Source of the DNA: Dioscorea cayenensis subsp. rotundata
Taxonomy: Eukaryota; Streptophyta; Magnoliopsida; Dioscoreales; Dioscoreaceae
Assembly (NCBI RefSeq): GCF_009730915.1
Contig: NC_052475.1
Location: 26,969,016 to 27,033,015, forward strand
Direction: 5' to 3'
DNA length: 64,000 nt
Shown: one piece after another, positions 11,032 to 24,072 of the stretch
How positions within the stretch are numbered: position 1 is the stretch's first letter
Layout: the number at the start of each line of letters is the position of its first letter
Notes under the pieces: generated by a model
Seen by the model: only the letters and a program-made list of their open reading frames with translations
Database searches by the model: none
What the model was told of the DNA's origin: nothing
Made by a program: the position numbers and the translations under genes

Positions 11032-12182
11032 TCAAAGATTCTTTTGCTATATTAACTGACTTGTTACTTTTGGTTCATGCCGGGCATTTGTTCATGGCTA
11101 TATAACATCTTCAGAGCTGAAGTTTCGCCAATGACAGCAATATGGTCCCAGGATGAAAGATTGTTCTGTGATAGTTGTTGGTGGGCATCACTAACCTAAG
11201 TTTTGTCTGCTCTGCAAGCTAGCGTAGAATGACCGAGGTATTGGGAGTTTATTTGAGGATACTTGGCATTTTGATCATTCCATTGACTGGAGTTTGAATG
11301 AATCTGGCGTTGGAGAAGGTTAGTTCCATTGTTTTACTGGTTGCAGCAACTCGCTTCATCAACAGAGAAGCTGCTTATGTTCCTCCTGGATGCATATCAT
11401 GCATCTTCATTTGCTTGTTGTCGTATTCTTGTTTATGATAGTCTGAGCATCCTTTGAACTTCGTGGTTATGATTAAAATACCAAGAAGACATTGCTGATT
11501 ATAAGAGGATATAAGCTCATTGTCATAGTAGTTCTTCAGTGTTGTATTGAAATTTATACAATTTCTAGTATTACTTTCCTTGACGCCATGTAAAGAACAG
11601 TAACATCACCGGGCATCTTTTGTTCTAATTGCTTTCAAGTTACATTTGCAGTTATGCAGGAAAATTTTCATTGCTTTCAATGTTCAGGGCCATATGTGTG
11701 AGATACACTTGAGATTTCCAGGTTTTGCTTATATTTATAGCAGCAGGAGGAATTTTATCAAGCAACTAAATGCTTTTTGAGAAGCATAGGATTATACTTG
11801 TTCATTTGTATATTTGTTTCACTTTGCTTCGATTTTAGTTATCCTTTTCATTACATTTGTCAGTTAAGACTTATTTGTCAATTTGTCTATGGATCATTGT
11901 TGGGAATGAGAAAATAACAATCCAAAAGTCACAAACAAGATTAAACTGAAAGTTAAAGACGAACAATGTCAAAATTTGGCAAACAAAATCACATCCTAAA
12001 CCAGAAAACAGAACCAACACCTTAATAAATCAACAAGGTAATTTCTACAGAAAGGATAAGGAACCCGTACATTAGGAACACTCTTATTGTCCTTAATTTT
12101 AGATATGGCAACCAAACATATCCTGCCGCCCAGAGCTCATACCACAATACGGGTTTTGTTATTCTCTCGAAACATAAGGGCA
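11032..12182. other. 3' UTR of the J-domain gene and intergenic DNA between convergent genes
   Basis: No ORF of note. The left part is probably the 3' UTR of the J-domain gene; the right part is probably the 3' UTR of the minus-strand adenylate kinase gene. Nothing repetitive seen. Confidence 0.5.
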
Positions 12183-13810
<1,628 letters not shown>

Positions 13811-14749
13811 TGGAGAGGATTGAACCCTGTGCTTACAGCTAGGGTTAGGGTAGTATTGAGTATTTGGGGGCACCGAGCTCTTCAAATCCTACATTACTTT
13901 TTTCATTTACCCCCTTGAAATCCCAGATATTTCTCGGTGCCTCCTTATGTCATATTTTCTTATATACCCCTTAAAAAAAAAGTTTCTAAACTCTTCATTG
14001 GTGAAAAATGGAGTAAATTTTTTGGTAGGTTACCTATCTTATGCCTTTTTTCGAAAAGGTATCCCACCTTTAATTTGTATCAAAAAGGTATCCAAAGTTG
14101 TGTTTTTATTTCATGCAGGGTGACCCCGACCAAATCCGGTCATTTAGGCGATGTGGCGGTTTAGGGCATTGTTTTTGTTGCCACGCCAGGCAAAAGCCAC
14201 ATCGACCAATAACCATGTGGACTTCACCTGGACTACCCTTTCATCCGAGAAGAGGGAGGTCGAGGCAATATGGATTTTTCATCATTTCTCCACTGGGAAA
14301 AACGAGATGCAATTCCTCTCATTAGAGAAGAGAGGCGGGCAATATAGATGCGGAGAAGGAGGATGGTTGAGTGAATTGAGAGAGCACAAAAACCTAGACT
14401 TCAAGGGAAGGAGGAAGTTGTTTTTGTGTTTTTCTTGTTTGTTTTAATTCTTTTTTTAGGGGAGCAAGATCATATTGTTTAGTCCCACAATTTTGCACAT
14501 CAAATCATATCGGTTGATTCAATCTGCGGGCTTAGCATGGTTGATCTTTGGAATCTTTGAGTTCGGGGTATAGATTCGAGGGTTCGATTGTGTAATGTGT
14601 TGTCTTTCATATTGATTAAGTTTAAAAATAACTTTGATGTACCACAACAATGAAGGTAGGATTTCAATGAATTGATGTGTTTGTGTTTTGAATTTGAGTA
14701 TGAATTTTTATTTTGGTGCGATGTTATCTTGACAAAAAACCAAATATTA

Positions 14750-15233
14750 ACTCACTCCAACTTTCGAATGCATAAGACTCACTTCAAAATTTTAAAGATT
14801 TCACCTGGACACTGCAAAAACAGTGAGAAAAAAAACTAGAGAAAATTGCATGTAACAAAGCGGAGAAAAGCGGAGAGCCGAATTGAAAAATTGTGTCTGC
14901 TATTGATTCAATGGTAATAATTTTTTTACAAAATTGTGTGCGAGGTTTAGAGAATTCTAACCCTCTCATCTGCGAGGGTTTACATAATATTAACTCACTC
15001 CAACCTGAATGCATAAGACTCACTTCAAAATTTTAAAGATTTCACCTGGACACTGCAAAAAGCAGTGAGGAAAAACTGAGAAAATTGCGGTGACAAAAGC
15101 GGAAAAAGCGGAGAAAAATAAAAGCGAATTGAAAAAGTTTGTATCGCTATTGATTCAATGGTAATAATTTTTTTACAAAAATTGTGTGCGGGGTTTAGAG
15201 AATTCTAACCCTTTCATACTGCAAGTTTACATA
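14750..15233. repeat. ~240-bp tandem duplication inside MULE-A
   Basis: The segment beginning TTAACTCACTCCAAC at 14750 and ending GTTTACATAAT near 14988 is repeated immediately at 14990-15233 with scattered mismatches and indels. The matching part of MULE-B (about 50560-50800, reverse complement) has a single copy, so the duplication arose in, or was introduced into, the A copy only. Confidence 0.8.
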
Positions 15234-15560
15234 ATACCAAAGCTGCAGAATTCTAAGTCTGCGAGGTTTACAAAATGAGCTATTTCCGAATATTGCAGTC
15301 TTTACAACATACATAGAACCAATGAAGTACCAGAATTCTATACCAAAATACATATGCAGGTTAACATAATACCAAGCCTCTGAGAATTCTAAGTCGCGGG
15401 TTTACAAAAATTGAGCGACATTCGGAAAGCAGTTTTTCCAAAATATTACGATTTTTACAACATACCTAGAACCGTTGAAGCACCAAAATTCTATACAAAA
15501 ATTCATTGAACCAATAAGATTGCGGTTGTAGTTGCATAGCAACTCTCTCATGGTAATTGG

Positions 15561-18500
15561 TCGATGGCCTCCAACCCCCAGTGGCAACCCGGATCTTCCT
15601 CTTTTTGTCGGCACATGTCGGAGTGCATTGGATTCCCCCCTTCTTTGTTTTTAACTTGAGTTTGGTTGTAATGGTTTGATTGTTTGTCTTTGTCTATATT
15701 GAAATTGCTGGAAAGTAGAATTAATCCAATCTATCAATAATAAAAAATTACAACAATATTCAAAATATTCTAAAAATAATTAACTTACATGTGTTTTTTT
15801 GCTATCCCTAACTTGAGTGCGCTTTTGTCACTGTTGCATCCTGCGAGATCTACGTGTATGTGTATTGAATGCACGCAATTGAGCCATTAGGGGAACTAAT
15901 CAAAAAAATTAATTACTACAACACAAGTTACAAAATAGATTGAGAGGTTCATATACCTGATCTTCCACTTGTGGATTTGGCAATTGTGTGGTAGGTGATT
16001 TTCCATATGATGCACCACAAAGCGAGAGCTGTAAAAAGCTGCGATGAAACACATAAAGGTGTCATCGGACTCATGGACAACTCTAATAGTAATTAACACA
16101 AACAATGCAAATTCTCACCTGTGGTGGTTTGGTGTACCTATGTTAGATGAATTTCCCTACGCCTAGAAGGGAAGTCCACCTCATGGAACCTTTTTATTGT
16201 GGCCTTGTGCACCACAAACACTGCAAGTCATCCTCATACCTTTCTTACTCACCTTTCCCTTGTTGTAGCCACTTGTTTCACCAAACTCCCTTTCTCCTAA
16301 GCATGGTTTTCCTGCCCTTTCTCTTGTTTATTGGATGTGGTGGGATGATGGGAGGATGATCACTCCTTGGCCAAGAATCCCTATCATGAGTAGGGTGAAG
16401 GATGTGCCTATATGTTGACATGAAAAGTGCTTGACTTTTGTAACAAGGGTCAAGATAGTCCTCGGGGCTTCTCCCTATTATGTCTGAGGACTGAAATTGA
16501 GTGACTACAAGGGATCCCACTAAAAGCTGCCACCTTCTACATGAACACTTGGACTCTGCTTTGTTGACCACAAATTGACCATCAGGACCAACAACTTGGT
16601 ACTTGTCCCCTCCCGACCATGTAGTATTATAGTACCAACTATGTTGTTTGGATTTCTCAAGCTTTTTTTAATATCTTAGGGGCAATGTGTGGTTTGTCAC
16701 CCTATGCATGGCATCTCTCCTCTTTTGGATCCTCTTCATCAATTGTGTTCTTATCATTTTAGTTCATTGTAATAACCCCTTAACCCTAGCTTCTAATATA
16801 TTCTTTCGTTGAAAACCTCACAAAGGTTATTTAGTAAGATGTCACACTTAAATTGGGTGTGGAAGTGTGATCTACTCAATGTTTTTGGTTCTATCTTTTT
16901 CATGAACTCAAATGCCCCTAACGACATCCCTTTCAACCCCTCCATTGCTCTCTCAAAAGGCGACAAGGTAGAAGCCTTAGCACATGACCAAAGTTGGTCC
17001 TTAATGGCTTTTCCTCTAAAGTTCTTTTTCAAATTGGTGTGAATATGCCTAAGGCAGATGCCGGTGCTCACTTTGTTTGGCAAAATATCGACTAGTGCGG
17101 GCATCAAACCCTAGTGTAGAAAATAATCAAGTGAACCATACCCATCAACCCATAATCACAACACATGCCAAGAAAAAAATAAAAAAAGAAAGAAAAAAAT
17201 TACATTAGAAACCATTGGTAAGAGCAAATTAATTAACAAGGAACTCATGTACTTATTGGTTGAAAAATCCAATCAAATAAATAAAGCAATTCATCTAAAA
17301 ACATTTTAATTAACATCAAAGCAATAACTTATACAGTTTAATAAAAATTATGTTAGAACCCTAAATCGAGAACAATTTTACAAATGTACTTATTGGATCG
17401 CATCCAATTAAATAAATAAAGCAATTCATCTAACAACAATTTAATTAACACTAAAAGCAAATATTTACACACAGATTTAATAAAATTTTGTTAGAAAATT
17501 AAATCAGAACAGTTTGTTAATGTACTTATTGGATGCAAATCCAATCAAATAAAAAGAATGTTAAAAGCAAATACTTACACACGATTTAATTAACATCAAA
17601 GCAAATACTTACACAGATTTAATAAAAGAATGTTCCTCACCTTACATGCATCGACATGAATGCCCAATCTTGGTCATCGGTGATCCTCGGATCTGTTTCA
17701 ACACTTGTAGAAACTTGGTCCAACTCTCTTTTGTTTCTCTGTTGACCATAGACCATGCTATGGGATAGATGCGATCATTGCCATCTATCCCAGCGTGATA
17801 ATAAGCGGCCTCCATACAATCCTTTGAGCCAGCATCCATCAAGTGACACAATTTTCCTCTGACTGCCGGAAACCAGCCCTCGGAGGGGCAAGGCAGGACA
17901 TACATACCTTGAAACACTCCTTCTTCACTGCGGTCGATGATGATAGTTGAGCCGAGGATGTGTCCTCATCAACTCCAACCTATAGTCATGCAACATGTGG
18001 ATGCGTGTCTCCTCATCACCATCAATGATCCTTGAAAAACAACAACCATACACAAAAAAACATATCGGTTAGAAGACATGTGAAGGTTAATACAACAAAA
18101 GATTTATAAAGAAAAAAATCACCTACATGCTAAACACTTAGCTACGTATGCCTTAAAGCCTGCTGATTTCTACTTCTTGATTTGTTTTCCACGACTTGTA
18201 TGATCCGGCTATTTTCCAAGTTGGATGCACTACTGAGCTGCTCTAAATAATGCCTTGCAATCCGATGCAGCTGACATGCACTGTTATTATGATCCCTAGA
18301 GCACTGCGTGCTCAAGCACTATTTGTTTTAATTTGTCTTTGTGGCTTTGTCCCTCACCATGGGTGATGCCCACAAGTAGAAAGGGCATCCCTTCTTACAA
18401 TAGGCCTTGCATTTTCTTCTTGGTGTTTGGCCTAAAATTCATCACATATCGATTCTTAATCCCATAATTTCGACTGCCTCCTTGAGCTGTTTGAAATCTC

Positions 18501-20303
18501 CGAATTTCATGCCAATTCTAAAATGGGGGGTTCTCCATGTCAACATCCCCATTAAATTCGGGATATCTACACTTGGGTGGAGCTAAATCTTCCTCATCGT
18601 GGAAGATCGCAGGGTATAAGTTATGCGAATCACCATAATCCTCCTCATCATCAAGGTCAGAACTAGCATGTGCTCCATACTTGCCTATGGGTTCTTCTTG
18701 TGACCTATCTTCATTCCCCAGGGGTTCATCATCAGATTTATCACTGAAACTATAATCAGAGTCATGGAAATCCCACTCTTCATCAACATTCTTTTCCTTC
18801 CCTTGACCACCAACTATAATTTCCTCCAATTTTTGCATCATCCATAATATCATCTCCATCATCTTCTACATCTTTCAATAGCCCCACATTTGCATGATCA
18901 TCTTCGTTGTCCCAATGTCATGATCCGAAGGGTGGCCACCACTAGGAAGATTGATATACACCCATGTCTCCTTAGTACTCCCCAGCAGGGACGTGGCCAT
19001 GTCTAAGGCTTCTAAATCGGTTTTTATCTCCTTATAAACCCCCACACAGTCCTTCCATCCAACCATCCAATTGAGAAGCCCTCTACATCCAAAACCAAAC
19101 TCCTTGGCCATGCTAACTAGTTCTAGCCTAGATATTTGGTCGACACTAGCGATAATCTATGTAACCAGCAAACCCTTCTATCTCATCCAATCTGTAATGA
19201 AGCCTTATTGTGAACAATTCAGCATCTGGCACTGTAAGAAAGCATGCATTTCAGTAAATTAATTAAAAACAAACTATGTAGACACAATCTAAAACTAAAA
19301 AACTAGGAAGTAATTAAATCATATGGCATATATCATTTGGCCACAATCAATTGAAGAACAAACAAAAAAATCGACCTTTGAAGTGTAACAAAAAAATATT
19401 TTTTTACGCTCAATTATGGTAGGGGTAATAACATGTACATAAAAAAAGCAGGACATTTATAATTGAGGGCTACAATTGAGACTAGCAATGGCCACTTAAA
19501 TATATGTAGACAATAATAAGCGACAAAGTTAGTCACCGGAATGGGTATCAAAAAAACAATAAAAACCATAGCAACCTAATTATTTTCACACAACTAAGAC
19601 CCCCCAGTGACATTAACACACTAACGAGAAAAGGAGGCGAGGGACAACTAATAACTCAATTGAATATGCAACTAGAATAGACAAAAATGGGGAGGCGGTG
19701 CCAAGACAAATGATTGGGGGGTAAGAAAGTTTCCTATTTTTTTCAATCGATTGGGAATTAAACTACAACACAATCACTTGGGTAAATGGCATCAACAGAA
19801 TGGCATTAAAAAATAAAAATAAAACCATAACAACCTAATTATTTCACACACCACACAAAAAGAAAAGGAGCAGGACAAACTAATAACTCAATTGAATATG
19901 CAACTAGAATAGACAAAATGGGGAGGCGGTGCCAAGACAAACATTGGGGGTAAGAAAGTTTCCTATTTTTTTCAATCAGTTTGGGAATTAAACTACAACA
20001 CAATCACTCGGGTAAATGCCATCAACAGAATGGGATTTAAAAACAATAAAACCATAACAAAACCATGACAACCTAATTATTTCACTCAACTAAGACCCCC
20101 ACTGACATTAACACACTAAAACAATAGGGACATCAACAATCGCGATGTACATCTAAGCGTATATAAACACATCGAAGCTTCTTGAAGCCAGCTGTTCATC
20201 ACAACAAACACAAGCATCACATCTCTTTGAAAAAGAAAATCACTTCGATGATCAGGTGCTTCCCTCAGCCCCTCACGTAGAATCTCCCAGGTTACCACGC
20301 CAT
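15561..20303 (-). pseudogene. Broken MULE transposase (MULE-A)
   Basis: Counterpart of the MULE-B transposase in reverse orientation. Recognisable blocks, 5' to 3' on the minus strand: start region near 20303, PB1-like N-terminal segment and acidic linker at 19200-18518, the MuDR DNA-binding region around 18480-18170, the catalytic core start (CMEAAYYHAGIDGND, where MULE-B reads YGGQLLSAVGIDGND) at 17917-17642, the IRHIHTNLKKNF-like helix region at 17107-16793, and a SWIM-like Cys block at 16571-16278. Many one- or two-base indels break the frame, and the stop codon position reads CGA instead of TGA near 15561. The catalytic SLDGCW segment is disturbed. It cannot encode a complete protein as written. 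Confidence 0.85.
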
Positions 20304-20741
20304 CTACGTCGTCGGAGAGCCCAAGTGAACTTGAAGCGGCGCTCCCTTCACCCGATTCACGATTCGCACAAAACCCTAAACTTTGTCTATCGCAATCTCG
20401 CGGTCGAGACAACGAGCCACTTGTCCAAATTCGAGATTCCAGCGAAGGGCTTCTCCAGAGCCCAGCGTGGCAGCGATGGCTTCATCTCACTCGACCCTAT
20501 CTTTTTGTTTTTGATGGGGTACAAACCAAATGACTCAGCGGCTAGATAGAAGCCAGGTTGGAATACCCCAGATGACTCAGCCACGTCGACTAAAATGACC
20601 CGGGATTTGGTCGAGTCACTTTCTTAGATTGAAATAAAACACAACTTTGGATACCTTTTTGATGCAAATTAAAGGTGGGATACACTTTTTGAAAAAGGCA
20701 TAAGATAAGTAACCTACCAAAAATTTACTCAGTGAAAAATG

Positions 20742-21554
20742 AGTTGATATATGTTTGGACTCATGAGAATTTAATTATTTTATAATTCAGTATACCTCTA
20801 GTAGTTGTTTCTATATTATTATTGTTTTGTGTTGTTATTTCATATTTAGGGTATAATTGGGTAGGCCAAAATTATTGTAATATATATTATTAAAATTTAA
20901 TTATTTTATAATTCATATTATTTTTTTTTAGCTTTTAGAGCTAATCCGTCTTTCTTCTTGTTGGTGTACTTTTATTTATTTAATATATATGATTTATTCA
21001 TCTTGAAAAAGAAATTAACTACTTTATCATGAGAAAGTCATGTGTGTACCATACTACCGTAAACAAGAGCCATGGTTTTTCACTTTTAAATGCATGATGT
21101 AATTATTAAAACGCATTCACACATTTTCTTTTAGAAAAATAAATAAATGATAAATTTATTTAAAAAATGCAAACAAACCCAAATAATAAAAAAAAAGCTT
21201 AAAAAAACCATAAAAAACAAGATGAGGTAGCAATCACAGAGTGAAGTCAACCAAAACAACCAATAGCCAAGCAAAATACAAAAAGAAAAAAAAAACAGTT
21301 AGAAAGACAAGGTATCAGCTAGAAAGGTGAAAAACATCTTCTAATGTCAGCCAAGGCTTGTACCATATACTCATTTTTATTGATAAAGAAATTCTATAAT
21401 TATTAAAATACATAATAATGATAATAAAAGAGGTGAGTTAATTTCATTTATACCCCTTGGAAAACATCAATTCAATAACAATTAACAAGTCACCTTGCAC
21501 ACCAACACCAACAACCTTACGTAACTTTTTCAAAGGGACTAAATCGGAAAAACA
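20742..21554. other. Spacer between MULE-A and the broken peroxidase copy
   Basis: AT-rich DNA without a gene. In reverse complement it matches 44405-45279 (between the intact peroxidase and MULE-B) along its whole length with indels, so it belongs to the inverted duplication. It includes the former 3' UTR of the peroxidase copy. Confidence 0.7.
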
Positions 21555-22857
21555 TCACGAATTGAAAGCCGCGCAATCTCTTCGAATCTCTCCATCAGTG
21601 CCCGTCTTCACCCCCGTCCGCCCGAGCTTCACCATCGCCGTCGCGAACGCCGCGAAGAAGTCGCCGGAGCTGGAGGCGAAAGTCGCTGACCGTCGGCTGC
21701 GAGATCTGGTCCGTGAACAGCACCTCATCGGACGTGAACGGCCCTTCCCTTGCAACAAATTCTGGTAATACGCGTTGTCGAAAAGCGTTGGGGTCGAAGG
21801 ATCCATGTTGATGGCGATGGTCGGATCGACGTTCGGCGGGCGATCGCGGATCAGCTGCTGCGCGTATGAAGAATCGAGCGGGGATCGATCTGGGAGGGCG
21901 AGTTGAAGGGTAGAGGCGGGCGGAGAACTTGGAGCAGTGGGAGAAGCCTACGGTGTGAGCGCCGGAGAGGGGCGATCATGTCGATCATCGAGAGGTTGTT
22001 CTTATTAAAGAGATCGAGTTCAGGAGGTTAAGATCGAAGGTCGGTTCCGGGGAGGTTGCCGGCGACACGGGATGCCTGTGGGGATGAGGGCCATCTCGCC
22101 GTCCGAGCTCAACGTTTGATTTGGACCGCCGCTCTGCCGGTGGTGTTTGATATTATGCGTCAATGGAGATGGGATTGAAAAATGGGGGAAGAAGGGCTTA
22201 CGAGGACGACGACGTCTCTGGCAGCGATGGCAAGGATGTCGGCGCAGGAGGACAACGTTGGGGCAGACGGCGTCAACGGCTTTGCCAGCTTTTGATGACG
22301 GTATCGAAGCCGTGCGCCGGCGAGGAGAGGTTGTCCGGCGCGTCCTTCTCCGCGTCTCCGTTTGGTGATGCTATCATCACTGATGCATCACAGCCCTGCA
22401 TTTTAAAAAGGTCATTTTTGCTCCTTTTATATTTTGAATCATCATTAATAATTTCTATATTTATTTAAATCATGCATAAATCTTCAATATTTTGTGCTTG
22501 TTTACAAGTATTTTAGGTTCAACTGAGGGCAGGTGAAAGTGACAGAGTGAAATAGAGAAGTGAAATATAAAACTAATCAAACAATAGTGTCCTCTTTGAG
22601 TATGCATGTATGTTGTAGCCATTTTAAGTTTGTTGTTAGTCAATGGCTTCGCCGAGAATATTGACTTCATAACTTGGGGTGGGACTGCCAGCTGAACTCA
22701 GATAATAAAGATAATGTGAAGACCAAAGAGAATATCCTAAAGTGGTGGACAAAACGAGCCACCCAAAGTGTAATTTGGTTGTCCTAGACAGCAACTAGCA
22801 ACTCAACATTTTCTGAAACTGTGGGTTCTGTTTGTAACATGAGGAAAATCAAACATG
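21555..22857 (-). pseudogene. Broken, partial class III peroxidase copy (arm A)
   Basis: Reverse-complement copy of the intact peroxidase at 42718-44404. The last exon corresponds to 22133-21555 (579 bases against 576) and the middle exon to 22395-22202 (194 against 192); the intervening intron and the start of the first intron are also present. Several small indels shift the frame, for example a 4-C versus 5-C run at the DPSTPN region, an extra T before the Ala-Ser-Ser block, and extra G residues near 22081-22091. The first exon would lie inside the N gap that starts at 22858. The small-indel pattern beside a contig end could also reflect poor consensus quality, so this may be an uncorrected copy rather than a true pseudogene. 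Confidence 0.8.
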
Positions 22858-23857
22858 NNNNNNNNNNNNNNNNNNNNNNNNNNNNNNNNNNNNNNNNNNN
22901 NNNNNNNNNNNNNNNNNNNNNNNNNNNNNNNNNNNNNNNNNNNNNNNNNNNNNNNNNNNNNNNNNNNNNNNNNNNNNNNNNNNNNNNNNNNNNNNNNNNN
23001 NNNNNNNNNNNNNNNNNNNNNNNNNNNNNNNNNNNNNNNNNNNNNNNNNNNNNNNNNNNNNNNNNNNNNNNNNNNNNNNNNNNNNNNNNNNNNNNNNNNN
23101 NNNNNNNNNNNNNNNNNNNNNNNNNNNNNNNNNNNNNNNNNNNNNNNNNNNNNNNNNNNNNNNNNNNNNNNNNNNNNNNNNNNNNNNNNNNNNNNNNNNN
23201 NNNNNNNNNNNNNNNNNNNNNNNNNNNNNNNNNNNNNNNNNNNNNNNNNNNNNNNNNNNNNNNNNNNNNNNNNNNNNNNNNNNNNNNNNNNNNNNNNNNN
23301 NNNNNNNNNNNNNNNNNNNNNNNNNNNNNNNNNNNNNNNNNNNNNNNNNNNNNNNNNNNNNNNNNNNNNNNNNNNNNNNNNNNNNNNNNNNNNNNNNNNN
23401 NNNNNNNNNNNNNNNNNNNNNNNNNNNNNNNNNNNNNNNNNNNNNNNNNNNNNNNNNNNNNNNNNNNNNNNNNNNNNNNNNNNNNNNNNNNNNNNNNNNN
23501 NNNNNNNNNNNNNNNNNNNNNNNNNNNNNNNNNNNNNNNNNNNNNNNNNNNNNNNNNNNNNNNNNNNNNNNNNNNNNNNNNNNNNNNNNNNNNNNNNNNN
23601 NNNNNNNNNNNNNNNNNNNNNNNNNNNNNNNNNNNNNNNNNNNNNNNNNNNNNNNNNNNNNNNNNNNNNNNNNNNNNNNNNNNNNNNNNNNNNNNNNNNN
23701 NNNNNNNNNNNNNNNNNNNNNNNNNNNNNNNNNNNNNNNNNNNNNNNNNNNNNNNNNNNNNNNNNNNNNNNNNNNNNNNNNNNNNNNNNNNNNNNNNNNN
23801 NNNNNNNNNNNNNNNNNNNNNNNNNNNNNNNNNNNNNNNNNNNNNNNNNNNNNNNNN
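22858..23857. other. Assembly gap of exactly 1000 N
   Basis: A run of N from 22858 to 23857, exactly 1000 positions, which is a common placeholder for a gap of unknown size between scaffolded contigs. The sequence to its left is homologous to an internal part of the right-hand contig in opposite orientation. Order, orientation and distance across this point are therefore uncertain. Confidence 0.97.
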
Positions 23858-24020
23858 ATGTATGTAATGGTTGTAGTATTAGTTTAAGCAATGACCCCCA
23901 TGACTCACTATTAAAATATAACTTTGTGGTCATGCTAGTGTTTGGTGGATGGTAGTAATGTAATGGTTTTATGAGATTAGAGCATTTTTTAAAATGTGAT
24001 TTATGATTCAAGGCCATGAG

Positions 24021-24072
<52 letters not shown>

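Larger units (their letters stand above)
14011..20731 (-). mobile_element. MULE-A: Mutator-like element with long terminal inverted repeats, decayed
   Basis: About 6.7 kb. The left end (14011-~14160) and right end (~20580-20731) are inverted copies of one ~150-bp terminal repeat starting AGTAAATTTTTTGGTAGG. A 10-bp direct repeat GTGAAAAATG flanks it at 14001-14010 and 20732-20741, consistent with the 9-11 bp target duplications of Mutator-like elements. The transposase runs on the minus strand. The element is the reverse-complement counterpart of MULE-B at 45280-51535 and differs from it mainly by small indels. It also contains an extra ~240-bp tandem copy in its subterminal region (14750-14989 and 14990-15233). 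It sits ~200 bases upstream of the adenylate kinase start codon. Confidence 0.88.

Noticed and set aside
21457-21768. Plus-strand frames in the arm-A peroxidase copy
   Set aside because: Antisense reading of a broken peroxidase exon; the equivalent antisense frame also exists in arm B at 44191-44502.
24028-24067. Perfect AT run as a possible structured element
   Set aside because: Simple (AT)n microsatellite; no flanking structure.
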